Shown here piece after piece: positions 53,487 through 63,373 of a stretch of DNA of 64,000 nt. This DNA comes from Acidipropionibacterium acidipropionici. Its GTDB lineage: Bacteria > Actinomycetota > Actinomycetes > Propionibacteriales > Propionibacteriaceae. Location: assembly GCF_001441165.1 (NCBI RefSeq), contig NZ_CP013126.1, forward strand, positions 3,587,383 through 3,651,382, in the 5' to 3' direction. Position numbers and translations under genes: made by a program. Every line of letters begins with the position of its first letter. Position 1 is the stretch's first letter. The notes under the pieces are model-generated. The model was not told where the DNA came from. It did not search any database and saw only the letters and a list, made by a program, of their open reading frames with translations.

Positions 53487-53537
53487 GCTGCTCGCCGCGA
53501 GGCAGACCTCCTTCAACGACTTGATAGGATCGACACC

Positions 53538-53603
53538 ATGGCATGTTTCCTCAGCGCGGTCACCGTGACCCACGCGCTGTCTGTGCGCGACCGCCGCGCC
53601 TGA
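53538..53603 (+). CDS. Leader peptide of the erm gene
   Basis: Open frame of 21 residues, MACFLSAVTVTHALSVRDRR then Ala, ending in TGA at 53601-53603, 165 bases before erm. TAGGAT at 53525-53530 could be the -10 box, which would place the transcription start at or next to the ATG. Erm leader peptides stall the ribosome when a macrolide is bound; that role is inferred from its position and from the hairpins that follow. Too short to be found by length alone. Confidence 0.7.
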   Translation: MACFLSAVTVTHALSVRDRRA

Positions 53604-53764
53604 CGGCGCGCCCCTCCGCACCCTCGCGACGCGCGCCGTCCACCCGAGAGCCCACAGCGCCTCGGGCCGGCGGCAACCCCGTGACCACATGTCAGACCCT
53701 CTGACACGCAGGTCACCTGTGCCTTCACGCCTTCGAGGCGCTCCCATTTCTCACGATGGAGCGC
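53602..53764 (+). promoter_or_regulatory. Translational attenuator of erm
   Basis: A series of hairpins lies between leader and erm. 53602-53611 pairs with 53631-53640 (10 bp, starting at the leader stop); 53643-53648 with 53661-53666; 53681-53686 with 53711-53716 around an inner 53690-53696/53700-53706 stem. Last, GCGCTCC (53738-53744) pairs with GGAGCGC (53758-53764), burying the erm ribosome site GGAG. A competing stem CGCCT/AGGCG (53728-53740) shares bases with the last one, so the ribosome site can be freed. Confidence 0.72.
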
Positions 53765-53768
53765 ACTC

Positions 53769-54536
53769 ATGCCTCGTTCAATCCACGGTGGCCGACACGA
53801 ACTCGGCCAGAACTTCCTCACCCACACCCCCACCATCGCCCTCGTCGTCGATCTTGTCCGCCGCACCGACGGTGCGATCCTGGAGATCGGCGCCGGCGAC
53901 GGCGCACTGACCAAACCCCTGATGCAGCTGGGACGTCGACTCACCGCCATCGAGCTCGACGAGCACCGCGCACGCCGCCTCGCCCGGGAGCTGCCCGATG
54001 TCGCAGTGGAACACGCCGATGCCCTCGATCACCCGCTTCACAGCCCGGTGATCGTCGGCAACATCCCCTTCCACCTCACTACCCCGCTCCTGCGGCGACT
54101 GCTGAACACCCGCACATGGTCGGACGCGATCCTCCTCACCCAATGGGAGGTCGCGCGCAAACGCGCCGCCGTCGGCGGCAGCACCCTGATGACCGCGCAA
54201 TCCGCCCCCTGGTTCAGCTTCCACCTCCACGCACGCGTGCCCTCCTGGGGCTTCACGCCCCGTCCGAGCGTTGACGGCGGTGTGCTCCAGATCAGCCGGC
54301 GCGCACGGCCGCTTGTACCTGCGAAGGAAAGGCCTGCGTACGAGCGCTTCGTCAGTCGCATCTTCACGGGACGCGGCGGGACCCTGGACCGGATCATTCA
54401 GAACGCCGCCGGAATCCCGCGCTCACACGCGAGCAGGATCCTCCGCACCGCTGGACTAACCGCAAGGAACCTTCCCCGCGACATCGACGCCGACCAGTGG
54501 GCTGCCCTCTGGACGCAGATTCACCGCACCTCCTGA
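53769..54536 (+). CDS. Erm family 23S rRNA adenine N6-methyltransferase
   Basis: Methyltransferase of 255 residues that methylates an adenine (A2058 in E. coli numbering) of 23S rRNA and gives macrolide-lincosamide-streptogramin B resistance. Motifs: GRHELGQNFLTHTPTI, the SAM site LEIGAGDGALTKPL near residue 38, IELDEHRARRLA, HADALD and the catalytic NIPFHLTTPLLRRLL near 95. NIPF with HLTT is Erm, not KsgA. The layout resembles Erm(X) of corynebacteria, but this is shorter. It has its own leader and attenuator, so expression is probably drug-inducible. Confidence 0.9.
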   Translation: MPRSIHGGRHELGQNFLTHTPTIALVVDLVRRTDGAILEIGAGDGALTKPLMQLGRRLTAIELDEHRARRLARELPDVAVEHADALDHPLHSPVIVGNIPFHLTTPLLRRLLNTRTWSDAILLTQWEVARKRAAVGGSTLMTAQSAPWFSFHLHARVPSWGFTPRPSVDGGVLQISRRARPLVPAKERPAYERFVSRIFTGRGGTLDRIIQNAAGIPRSHASRILRTAGLTARNLPRDIDADQWAALWTQIHRTS

Positions 54537-54570
54537 CAACCGGTGCAGCACCGCGACCGCACAAAGACAC

Positions 54571-55506
54571 ATGAGATATCGCACCGTAGGCGTAGGGACC
54601 ACGGGCCGTGCCCCTCAGCCGATCATTGCTCGCTGCCAGACGATTCAGGCGCCGGTTGAGCCGGTCGCCTACGACTGGGTGAAGCTGGTGGTTGTTCGCC
54701 AAGGTTCCGCGATCCTGCTGAGCGAGTTCGGCGAGGGACACATCAAAGTCGGCGATGTGCTCGTGCTCGGGACGCAGACGCTATGCGGAACCGAGCCAGA
54801 AGGTGCTATCACCGTCACTGCCCTCTACCTAGACCGTGACTATGTGATCGATCAGATCTTCTGGCAGCACATATCGCTACTGACTGACCGCCTCGACGCG
54901 CAGGACTTTGCTCAGGAGCTCTATTCCGAGCCCGCCCAGATTCTCCGTCTCGGGGAGGATCGTGTGGGAATGCTCATGCCCTGGCTTGACGAACTGGTGG
55001 CTCTCAGTCTCGACGGCGGTGCCTCGGAGAGGTTTTTCCGGATGCAGTCGCTGCTCTTCGCGGTGCTCGACGTCATAGCTCCGCATATGAAGACCACTAC
55101 TTCTCGGCACTCGTCAGCCCAGCGTCGATCGGCACATCTCTGCCCACCGCACCGCCGAAAGTGCGTGCCTCTACGAGCAGAAGCGAGGGAAGCCGTCCGG
55201 CTGTTACGTGCGAGACCGGCGGAGCGCTGGACACTGCAAGGGCTCGCAGAGGCGGTGCATCTGTCCACCTCGCAACTTGGACGGGTGTTCCTCGACGCTT
55301 ATGGCAAGCCGCCGATGGCCTACCTTGCGACCGTCCGCGCTGAACGGCTAGCCCAGCTTCTCCGACAGACTGACATGCCTGTTGAGGCCGCGATGCGTGA
55401 AGTGGGATGGCTCAGCCGGGGTCATGCGGCCCGCATGTTCCGGAGGGCCGTCGGCGTGACCCCGAACCGGTACCGTCGACTGGCTCGTCAGCAGACCGCG
55501 GCATGA
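54571..55506 (+). CDS. AraC family regulator
   Basis: Regulator of 311 residues. The N-terminal two thirds have a cupin-like ligand domain (LVVVRQGSAILLSEFGEGHIKVGDVLVLGTQ is a continuous strand region), and the C-terminus is an AraC double helix-turn-helix: LQGLAEAVHLSTSQLGRVF, ATVRAERLAQLLRQT and AMREVGWLSRGHAARMFRRA. It is the first gene upstream of the transfer operon, so it may control transfer or replication of the element. It follows erm by 34 bp on the same strand. Confidence 0.85.
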   Translation: MRYRTVGVGTTGRAPQPIIARCQTIQAPVEPVAYDWVKLVVVRQGSAILLSEFGEGHIKVGDVLVLGTQTLCGTEPEGAITVTALYLDRDYVIDQIFWQHISLLTDRLDAQDFAQELYSEPAQILRLGEDRVGMLMPWLDELVALSLDGGASERFFRMQSLLFAVLDVIAPHMKTTTSRHSSAQRRSAHLCPPHRRKCVPLRAEAREAVRLLRARPAERWTLQGLAEAVHLSTSQLGRVFLDAYGKPPMAYLATVRAERLAQLLRQTDMPVEAAMREVGWLSRGHAARMFRRAVGVTPNRYRRLARQQTAA

Positions 55507-55741
55507 CCAGGAGACTGATCACCGCACTTTTGATACGCACATCTGCATCATCAGTGGCACGTAAGCCCGACTAGCCGCCTCGCCTGGTAGTCCGGTGGGG
55601 ACTCGTCGGGTTCATCGCGGAGCCTGACGGTCACCGTCTCCGTTCGTTGCCCGTCTCGTCTTCTGCTGATCCTCCCGGCGCACCTCATGGTCGCAAGGGT
55701 CATCCCCCGGTTGATGGCCCGCTGCCGGGAGGAGGTCTGTC

Positions 55742-56824
55742 ATGGCGACGAACGAGGAGAGACGGGCAGCGCGGGACGCGAAGCTCGATGAACTGCACGA
55801 GCGCCTCACCGGCGCGGTCGAGCAGCTGGTCTCGGGTGAGGACTGGGCGCGAGCGCTGGCGTTCGCTGCGCAGTTCCGGTCGCGATCGTTCAACAACACC
55901 CTGCTGATCTGGTTCCAGCATGCGGCGAACTACGAGGCCGGTCGTGTCCCGTCCCCTGTTCCGTCCTACGTCGCTGGCTACCGGCAGTGGCAGACCCTCG
56001 GCCGACAGGTGGCGAAGGGTCAGCCGGGCTACATGATCTATGCCCCGGTCACGGGTCGTTACGCGTCTTCGACGCCCTCGGATCCGGAGTCGTGGCGGCG
56101 TCTGGGCCGAGGTGAGAAGCCCCGACCTGGCGAGGTCGTGCGGTCGAAGATGGTCGGGGCCAAGCCTGCCTACGTCTGGGATGCGTCGCAAACCACCGGG
56201 GATCCGATCCCAGAATCCCCGACCCCGAAGCTGCTCGAAGGGGAAGCGCCTGTCGGGCTCTGGGACGGCCTCGCCGGGCAGGTTGATGCGGCAGGGTTCG
56301 AGCTGTGCCTGGTCGAGCACGAGGGGGTGATCCACGGCGCGAACGGGCTCACCGATTACACGGCGAAGACGGTATCGGTGCGGGAGAACATGGAGCCCGC
56401 CGCGCGTGTGAAAACCCTCGTACACGAGCTTGGGCATGCGCTGATGCACGGCCCGGACCAGGACGAGGCGCGGCAGCACCGCGGAATCGGAGAGGTCGAG
56501 GCCGAGTCGGTTGCATTGATGGTCGGCGCCGCGCACGGGATGGACACCACCGGTTACACGATCCCGTATGTGTCCACGTGGGCAGCGCGTGTGGATGGCA
56601 ACGAGCCGGCCGAGGTCGTCAAGGCCACCGGGGAGCGGGTCCGCAAGACCGCGCTGGCGATCCTTGACCAGCTCAACACCAATCAGATCACCGACGGCGT
56701 CCCGCCGGGACTCAACCGCGGGACACCGGCCCGTCAGTCCTCGACCCGTGCGCAGACGCCGGCTTCGCTGCCGGAGCCGGCTCTGTCTCCTGCTGCGCCG
56801 GTCGCTGTGGGAAGGGAGCTGTGA
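55742..56824 (+). CDS. ArdC-like antirestriction protein
   Basis: Protein of 360 residues. The N-terminal half matches the ArdC single-stranded DNA-binding region (SFNNTLLIWFQHAAN, YRQWQTLGRQVAKGQ), and the second half is a gluzincin metallopeptidase with HELGHALMH near residue 233 and EVEAESVALMVG, the downstream glutamate. ArdC proteins protect entering conjugative DNA from restriction. GGGAGGAGG precedes the ATG. It leads the operon: its stop overlaps the prim-pol start. The C-terminal 40 residues are disordered and proline-rich. Confidence 0.87.
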   Translation: MATNEERRAARDAKLDELHERLTGAVEQLVSGEDWARALAFAAQFRSRSFNNTLLIWFQHAANYEAGRVPSPVPSYVAGYRQWQTLGRQVAKGQPGYMIYAPVTGRYASSTPSDPESWRRLGRGEKPRPGEVVRSKMVGAKPAYVWDASQTTGDPIPESPTPKLLEGEAPVGLWDGLAGQVDAAGFELCLVEHEGVIHGANGLTDYTAKTVSVRENMEPAARVKTLVHELGHALMHGPDQDEARQHRGIGEVEAESVALMVGAAHGMDTTGYTIPYVSTWAARVDGNEPAEVVKATGERVRKTALAILDQLNTNQITDGVPPGLNRGTPARQSSTRAQTPASLPEPALSPAAPVAVGREL

Positions 56825-57759
56825 TGACCGCGCATGATGCCTTGGCGTCGGTGATGGCGCGGGTCGCCGAGCAGTGGTCTGCAGCAGTGGCCGCACGTGA
56901 GCTGGCTGGGGCCGGTGTGCCGGTGTTCCCTGTCATTCCGGGTGGCAAGCGTCCGCTGACCGAGCACGGCTTCCACGACGCGACGACCGATGTCGCTCGG
57001 GTGGAGTCGTGGTGGCGGGTCAGTCCTGCTGCAAATATCGGCGTGCCCACTGGCGCGGCGTCTGGAATGGTGGTCGTCGATGTCGATGTCCACGGCCCCG
57101 TCGATGGGCACGATGCGATGGGCCGGGCGCGGCAGGCAGGCCTGGTTGACGGGTGGCTGCTGCTGGTCGCGACGCCCTCCGGTGGCACACACGCGTACTA
57201 CCCCGCTACTCCGGGGGTGCAGCAGCGTTCGTGGCAGGCGGCGCAAGCGGGGATCGATTTCCGCGGCGATGGCGGCTACATCGTGGTCCCACCGTCAGTG
57301 GTCGACCTCGGAGGCGCGACGGCGCCCTACCGGGTAAGGCAGGTCAATCCCGGACCGGCCTCGGCGATCGACGCCGAGGGCTTGCGGAACTTCCTCGCCC
57401 CTCGGCCTCTGCCCCCACGGCCGCGGGAGGGTGCGCGTGTTCAGGGCCTGGAGGATATAGAGCGGCTGGCGGCGTGGGTGGCTGCTCGGCAGGAGGGCGA
57501 ACGCAACCGCGGCCTGTTCTGGGCCGCATGCCGACTGGCCGAGAGCAATGTTCCTGCCTCGGACGCGCTCGATGTGCTCACCGCCGCCGCGGGCCATGCA
57601 GGGCTGAGCGGACGGGAAGTGAGCACGACCGTCCGCTCCGCCTACCGCACGATCGGAGTCTTCCCATCCCCTCAGCGCGGCTCGCAGCCTGCAACGGGTG
57701 GCACGGCTCAGAGGGGGTCGGTGCGCAGCGAGCCGCTGGTGTTTAGGGGGTTGGCGTGA
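56824..57759 (+). CDS. Bifunctional DNA primase/polymerase (prim-pol)
   Basis: Protein of 311 residues. The prim-pol domain is in the first 200 residues: GVPVFPVIPGGKRPLTEHGF, WWRVSPAANIGVPTG, the catalytic acids in MVVVDVDVHGP, TPSGGTHAYYP and IDFRGDGGYIVVPPS. The C-terminal part (RNRGLFWAACRLAE, VSTTVRSAYR) is the helical primase-C-like end without a helicase. It probably primes replication of the element. TGATG overlap with ardC shows translational coupling. It overlaps the next gene by four bases. Confidence 0.88.
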   Translation: MTAHDALASVMARVAEQWSAAVAARELAGAGVPVFPVIPGGKRPLTEHGFHDATTDVARVESWWRVSPAANIGVPTGAASGMVVVDVDVHGPVDGHDAMGRARQAGLVDGWLLLVATPSGGTHAYYPATPGVQQRSWQAAQAGIDFRGDGGYIVVPPSVVDLGGATAPYRVRQVNPGPASAIDAEGLRNFLAPRPLPPRPREGARVQGLEDIERLAAWVAARQEGERNRGLFWAACRLAESNVPASDALDVLTAAAGHAGLSGREVSTTVRSAYRTIGVFPSPQRGSQPATGGTAQRGSVRSEPLVFRGLA

Positions 57760-58516
57760 GCACCCGGCGGTGGGCGGTGGTCACGGCGGTCGCGGGGACG
57801 GTGTTCATCGCGGGCGGCGCGTTCTGGTTGTCATTCACCGCGCTTGCAGACCTCGCCTCCCGCTCCGGCATCGCTGCGGGACAGGCCTGGGCATGGCCGC
57901 TGATCGTGGACGGGATCATCGTCGTGGCCACGGTCGCCGTCGTCGCCCTCAGCGGACAACGCGTCGCATGGTATCCCTGGGCACTGTTGACCGGTGGTGC
58001 GGCGGTGTCGGTGACGGCGAACGCGCTACACGCTGTCGTTGCCGCCGACGCTGATGTGCCCGGCCTGCTTGCCGCGTGCGTCGCCGCGGTCCCTCCCGTC
58101 GTGCTGCTGGCGATCACTCACCTCACCGTCGTCCTGACCCGCACCGGCGGCGCCGGGCACTTCCCACCGGACAACGAAGTCGCTCTTCCGGACGCCCGAG
58201 AACCGCTGCCTGCCTCACAGACCACGGCAGTCCACCTGCCCCGGAGCAACACGGAGGTGCCTGGGACTGCACCGTCAACCGCAGATCAGGTCGCTGATGG
58301 CCCGGACATTGCCTCGCAGCAGGATTCGGAATCGCGACGAGTCCAGGCGCAGCGGTGGCGGGCGGAGGGTGGTCGAACAAGGCGATCGCGCGTCAGCTTG
58401 GCGTGCACCCGTCCACGGTCGGGCGATGGTTCGCCACGAAGCACCTATCCGACAACCCCACCGGCCTCGTCGATACCGACGACGGTGACCACCGCGAGAA
58501 GGAGATGACCTCATGA
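57756..58516 (+). pseudogene. DUF2637 membrane/HTH protein, apparent frameshift
   Basis: The first 200 residues hold four membrane helices of the DUF2637 (Spd-like) family: TVFIAGGAFWLSFTALADLA, AWPLIVDGIIVVATVAVVAL, WALLTGGAAVSVTANALHAV. Near 58367-58369 one G is missing; the continuation in the next frame reads GWSNKAIARQLGVHPSTVGR, a helix-turn-helix, and ends at 58514-58516 with an ATGA overlap to the next gene. The restored protein is about 253 residues. Without the correction the tail is arginine-rich nonsense. It is typical beside prim-pol in actinobacterial elements. Confidence 0.75.
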
Positions 58517-58950
58517 TCAGCGACCAGACACCAGACCAGATCGACGGCACCGAGACCGTGGGCCGGGACCAGACACGTGCGGCAGTGGCCAGTGTCGGCG
58601 AGTACCACGCGGGAATGCCTGACGCTGCCGAGCACCCTGAGGGTGACCTGACGCCGGATGCGATCTCGGCGCGGAAGGTCGCGACTCACCGTCCGCCTCT
58701 GCCAGGTTCGCCGGTTCGGGCGCGCGGGGTGGAGTGGATACGGCCCACCGATCTGCTTGCCCGTCAGACGGCGACCCTGGCCGGGCGCGGGATCGACCTC
58801 CAGGCCGATCTGTCTCGCCGCACCCGCCAGAGCGCGGTCGCTGTGGCGCGGGCCGCAGGCGATCGGGCGCGGCGGTTGCCGCCCGTGTCGGCGTTCGGTC
58901 GCGGCCGCGCTCCGCGGCCCATCTCTCGTTCCGCGGTCGGGATGAGCTGA
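58513..58950 (+). CDS. Conserved hypothetical protein of the element
   Basis: Protein of 145 residues with a charged N-terminus and a C-terminal conserved stretch RGVEWIRPTDLLARQTATLA followed by arginine-rich helices (LSRRTRQSAVAVARAAGDRA). No membrane segment or catalytic motif. It overlaps the corrected DUF2637 frame by ATGA. Proteins like it occupy this position in related elements, but I know no function; DNA binding is possible given its basic C-terminus. Confidence 0.65.
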   Translation: MISDQTPDQIDGTETVGRDQTRAAVASVGEYHAGMPDAAEHPEGDLTPDAISARKVATHRPPLPGSPVRARGVEWIRPTDLLARQTATLAGRGIDLQADLSRRTRQSAVAVARAAGDRARRLPPVSAFGRGRAPRPISRSAVGMS

Positions 58951-59057
58951 GCCGCACGTGGTGATGGGTCATGGGCGCACGCGCATCGACGGCACGACAG
59001 ACACCAGCCCGGCCGTGGGGCCGGGTGCGCACCTGTCTGCCAGGAGGTGCCCTACCC

Positions 59058-59957
59058 ATGACCACAACCGACAGCAGCAGCGTCCCCACGCCCTCGAAGT
59101 CCGGCGGGGCGAGCGAGGACTTCACCACCAGCGAGGGACTCCGAGCCCTCCTGCACCGGCTCCACGAAGCAGATGCCCGATCGTGGCGCGAGGACCCGGG
59201 CGCGCGAGAACTCATGCAGTACGCGGCCGAGAAGTACGAGCCACTGGCCCGCAAGCATGGCCTGGACCCGTGGGAGGCGGCAACCGCGGCGTTCGAGGTG
59301 ATGCGCACCCGGGCTGTCCGGGAGGCCGCAGACCCGTGGGCGGTGATCACCCACGCGGTGCGGATCACCTGCATCTTCGAGCAGCGTGCCCAGGGTCTGC
59401 TGTGCTCGGTCCACCAGGCCCGACGGCCGCACATCTCTGCGCTTCATGACCCGGAACGGTTCAGCGACCGGGAGACGCCGTTGACCGACTACCACCCGGC
59501 CTTCCACATCCCTGACCCCCACGACGACGCCACCGACCACTCCCCAGCGGACGCGAATACGGAGTCCGCAGGTGCGACGATGTCCGCGACCGCCGCGGTC
59601 GATGACGCCGTGATGCTGTTCACCGAGCTGGGCTGGCCAGGCGATGCGGCGCGGGCGGCGATCGACTACGTCTGCACCGCCCTGACCCGCGCCGGGTCCA
59701 GGCAGTCAGCGTTCGAGGCGCTGCGCCGCGACCGGTACGCGCTGGCGTTCCTCGACCTGCCCCGCACGTCCTGGAGCGCGCTGCTGCGGGCTCTGTTGGG
59801 TCATCCGCACCCGGCGTACGCGGCCACCGGCACCGGCCGCGGTGCGCTGCTGCGGCTGCTGCTCGGGGAGAGCCCGGCGATGCTGCTACGCGATGACGAC
59901 CTCGTGCTCACCATCGCGTTGGCCTCCCCCGGCCGGGAACGAGGTGACGGCTCGTGA
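59058..59957 (+). CDS. Conserved hypothetical protein of the element
   Basis: Protein of 299 residues starting MTTTDSSSVPTPSKSGG after an AGGAGG site at 59042; a longer frame from 58971 is not supported. Conserved-looking parts are ARSWREDPGARELMQYAAEK, GLDPWEAATAAFEVMRTRA, EQRAQGLLCSVHQARRPHI and, at the end, LLGESPAMLLRDDDLVLTIA. It looks soluble and helical with an acidic linker near residue 170. It overlaps the ParB-like gene by four bases. Function unknown. Confidence 0.7.
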   Translation: MTTTDSSSVPTPSKSGGASEDFTTSEGLRALLHRLHEADARSWREDPGARELMQYAAEKYEPLARKHGLDPWEAATAAFEVMRTRAVREAADPWAVITHAVRITCIFEQRAQGLLCSVHQARRPHISALHDPERFSDRETPLTDYHPAFHIPDPHDDATDHSPADANTESAGATMSATAAVDDAVMLFTELGWPGDAARAAIDYVCTALTRAGSRQSAFEALRRDRYALAFLDLPRTSWSALLRALLGHPHPAYAATGTGRGALLRLLLGESPAMLLRDDDLVLTIALASPGRERGDGS

Positions 59958-61024
59958 CCGCGCACCACCCGCCATCGGGGTACATCGAGCTGGAACGCAC
60001 CGTCGAGTCCATCCTCGTCGGGCAGCGGCACCGCACCGACTACGGCGACCTCGACGAACTCGCCGCTTCAATCGAGCGTGAGGGACTGCTCCAGCCGATC
60101 ACGATCACTCCCGACGGAGTCCTGGTCTGCGGTGCTCGCCGGCTGGCCGCGATCCGGAAGCTGGGCTGGAAGAGCGTGAACGTGTGGGTGCGCTCGGGGA
60201 TCTCCGACCGCCTCGGGCAGCTCCTGGCCGAGCAGGACGACAACGTGCTGCACAAGCCACTGACCCCGCTAGAAGCCGCCGCCCTCTACCGCGAACTGAA
60301 GACGCTCATGGCCGAAGACGCCGCCCGCCGCCAGGCCACCACACGGTTCAGCAGCGACCGGCAACCGGTCCCCGACGGTGTGGGAAAATTTCCCACACCG
60401 TCCAAACGGCCCGTCCGCGCCGACGAGCAGGCAGCCGCGATGATCCCTGGCGGCGCCTCTTACAAGACCCACGAGAAGATCAGCTACCTCCAGCAGATCG
60501 CCGACAACACTGACCAGCCGCCGACCTGCGTGAACGGGCGAAAGCAGAACTGGCAGGCATCGAGGACGGCGCCCCCGTCGATCCCGCCTACCGCCGCATC
60601 CGCGCCGACATCGACCAACACAGCGCAGAGCACTCAACAAGGGATGCGCAGCTGCATCAGCTTGCTGCCGACGCCCTCGCACGCATCCAGGCGAGAAGCA
60701 GTCCAAGAAACGCCGAGGGCCACGACCGCGTCCGGCCGCGACGATGGAGAAGTCGTGAGGTATCCGGTGCGGGCGTTCGTACACACCTGGACCGAACTGG
60801 CTGACTGGTGGACCCACTACGACATCGATGAGCTTGCCCGCGAACTCGACGACGAGCAGTTCGAGACGTTCCTTGCCACCGTGGAGGGCACGCGACGGTT
60901 CGCTGCTGAACTCCGCGCCGCCCGCACCGGGCTCAACGCCGATGATGCTGCGCTGACCGGACGGGCGCGGCTGCGTGCCTCTGATCACGCCCAGACCGAC
61001 CACGGGGGCCACGGGCGCACCTGA
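59954..61024 (+). CDS. ParB-like partition protein with internal frameshifts
   Basis: The first 190 residues are clear ParB N-terminal domain: VESILVGQRHRTDYGDLDEL, GLLQPITITPDGVLVCGARR and LLAEQDDNVLHKPLTPLEAA. From about 60520 the frame slips: DLRERAKAELAGIEDGAP continues in a second frame to about 60690, KQSKKRRGPRPRPAATMEKS in a third to about 60750, then VRYPVRAFVHTWTELADWW in the first. Each step is one missing G, three in all, so the frame closes again. The listed frame therefore encodes about 75 wrong residues. It probably acts in partition or regulation of the element. Confidence 0.75.
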   Translation: MTAHHPPSGYIELERTVESILVGQRHRTDYGDLDELAASIEREGLLQPITITPDGVLVCGARRLAAIRKLGWKSVNVWVRSGISDRLGQLLAEQDDNVLHKPLTPLEAAALYRELKTLMAEDAARRQATTRFSSDRQPVPDGVGKFPTPSKRPVRADEQAAAMIPGGASYKTHEKISYLQQIADNTDQPPTCVNGRKQNWQASRTAPPSIPPTAASAPTSTNTAQSTQQGMRSCISLLPTPSHASRREAVQETPRATTASGRDDGEVVRYPVRAFVHTWTELADWWTHYDIDELARELDDEQFETFLATVEGTRRFAAELRAARTGLNADDAALTGRARLRASDHAQTDHGGHGRT

Positions 61025-61029
61025 CGGGC

Positions 61030-61724
61030 ATGAAGGCTCCCACCCTCGCCCATTCGCACGCACGACGACGGCATCGTCATTCTCATCGCAGCCACACTGC
61101 TTCTGCTCGCCGGTCTCGGCGTCTACGGGCTCGCCCGCGGTCCGCACCCCGCCACCCGTCTCGGATTCGCCCACAGCGGCAACCGGCCCGCCGGCTTTTC
61201 CGACCGGCCTCACCTGACTCCACCGGGGACATCTACCTCTCCGACCGTCACCGCCTCCGACGACCCAGAGACGTTCGCGAGGAACGTCGCGCAGGCCCCC
61301 TGTTCACATGGGACACCGCAAGCGGATTCATGCCTCTGGATTACACCGCGGGGGTGCTGGAGGTCGCCGACCCCACCGGTGAGGAGCAGGCCGGTCCTCG
61401 CTTCAGACAATCGCCGCGTACCTCCCGTCGCGCGAAGCGTGGCTTCAGCTGCGGCAGTATGCCACCACCCAAACCCTCACCGTCACCGACACCCGCATCC
61501 CCGAGGCCTGGGATGAAGCGCTCGCCCAGGCCCGGCCAGGTCAGCTGATCCCGGGCACGGCCGCAGTGACGATCGAGGGCATCCGGCACCGTACCGGCAC
61601 CTGGGAAGGCGAACCCGTCGAGTCGGAGCATCAGGTGGCGTTCACGGTGTTCCTCGTCTGCGGACCCACCTACGACACCTGCCACCTGCTGCGTCTCTCG
61701 CAGCTCGACAACCCCCTGCACTAA
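61030..61724 (+). pseudogene. Conjugation-associated membrane protein, multiply frameshifted
   Basis: The coding signal changes frame several times. A membrane helix (DDGIVILIAATLLLLAGLGV) is followed by DDPETFARNVAQA, then after a shift LFTWDTASGFMPLDYTAGVL, then IAAYLPSREAWLQLRQYATT and LIPGTAAVTIEGIRHRTGTW, ending VFLVCGPTYDTCHLLRLSQL at a TAA. One shift is a missing C in the run at about 61299. Joined, it gives some 230 residues: a single-pass protein with an external domain. It resembles transfer-region proteins preceding M23 peptidases; function unknown. Confidence 0.6.
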
Positions 61725-61744
61725 CCCCAGGTGGTGACAGTCCA

Positions 61745-63365
61745 GTGTTGAAAAAGATCACCATCGTCGCGCTCGCCCTACTCATGCTTGCGCCGTCCGC
61801 GCTCCTCGTCGGAATCGGGACGCTGATGAACCCCGCCGTCTCAGCAGCCGGCGGATGCGTGGCGCCCGGGTCGTATCTGACCGTCGGAAACGTGCCGCAG
61901 TCCCTGGAGGTGACCACCGCAGACGGCACCACGTTCACGCTCAACCACCGACAGCTCACCCACGCCGCGACGATCATCGACACCGGTTCGCAGATCGACG
62001 GAGTCACCCGTGACGGGGTCGAGATCGCGCTCATGGCCGCACTGACCGAGTCAACGCTGCGGATGCTGTCGAACACCAGCGCCTACCCGAGTCCGACACC
62101 TACCCCAACGACGGGGACGGCTCCGACCATGACTCCCTCGGTCTGTTCCAGATGCGCCCCAGTCCGGCTGGGGAACCGTCGCCGAACTCATGGACCCGGG
62201 CTATCAGGCCCGGGCCTTCTTCGGCGGTCCGACCGCCCCAACGGAGGTCCCCGCGGGGCCTGCTCGACATCCCCGGTTGGGAGCAGATGGACAAAGGCGA
62301 AGCCGCCCAAGCCGTCGAAGTCTCCGCCTACCCGACCGATACCGCAACTACGAGCCGGTCGCCGCCACCCTCCTGACCACCCTCACCAGCGGAAGCAGCG
62401 ACAGTGCGAACAGCAAGGCGGTGGCGGGTAAGGTTCCAGAATCCTCGCGGGTGGTGTTCCCCTGCCGCGGACACGTGGGTGCTGACCAGCCCGTTCGGAT
62501 GGCGAAGCCACCCCATCAGCGGCGAACGGAAGCTGCACGCCGGTACCGACTTCGCCGCCCGGACGGCACCGCGATCCTCGCCGCCGCCGACGGAGTCGTC
62601 ACCGTCTCGAACTACAGCCAGTCCGGCGGCGGCATCATCGTCATCGAGCACACCATCCGCGGTGAGAAGGTCGCGACCGCCTACATTCACATGTGGCACG
62701 ACGGCATCCACGTCGCCGTCGGCGACACCGTGACCGCCGGCCAGCACATCGGCGACGTCGGCCAGCGGGCAGAGCACCGGCCCGCACCTGCACTTCGAGG
62801 TCCGTCCCGGCGGCACGAACGCCGAAGCCATCGACCCCCGGCGTGGCTCAACGACCACGACGCCGCCGACCTGCCCGCCAGTGACACCCCGAACACGCAG
62901 GCACCGGTGGCTGCAAAGCCGGCACAAGTCCGGGCGACGGGCCCGACGAGGTCAGCGGGACCCGGATCGGATGGTCGAGGATCCGACCAGTGCCGGGCAG
63001 ATCACCGCCCGCATGCTCCACCTCTACCAACAAGCCTCCGCCACGTTCCCGGACACCTCCTGGGCCTGCTACTCACCCGCCCCGGCACCCCAGCGAGCAC
63101 CCGCTCGGGCGAGCTTGTGACATCACCTTCGGCAACCCGATCGGCGGGCGGCCCACACCGAGCAGCTAGAAGCCGGCTGGGCGGTGACGAACTGAAGAAG
63201 GACGCCGAAACCTTGGCGTCGAATACCTCATCTGGCAGGGACAGATCTGGTCCCTGGCCCGCGCCGATGAAGGCTGGCGCCCTACAACGGCGGCGGCATG
63301 CACGACCCTCCGATGTCACCGGAGGCCACTACGACCACCTCCACGTCACCGTGCAGGAAGGCTGA
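61745..63365 (+). pseudogene. M23 peptidase of the transfer apparatus, multiply frameshifted
   Basis: A GTG start and signal segment (TIVALALLMLAPSALLVGIG) lead to a lysozyme-like region (EIALMAALTESTLRML, SLGLFQMRPQSGWGTVAELM), then an M23 lysostaphin-type domain: TSPFGWRSHPISGERKLHAG, TDFAAPDGTAILAAADGVV, STGPHLHFEVRPGG with its metal histidines, and a C-terminal domain ending GGHYDHLHVTVQEG. The listed pieces lie in all three frames; I count at least ten breaks, mostly single missing G or C (for example after 62089, 62160, 62227). Restored length is about 550 residues. It would open peptidoglycan for the transfer channel. Confidence 0.75.
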
Positions 63366-63373
63366 GGGGCCAT

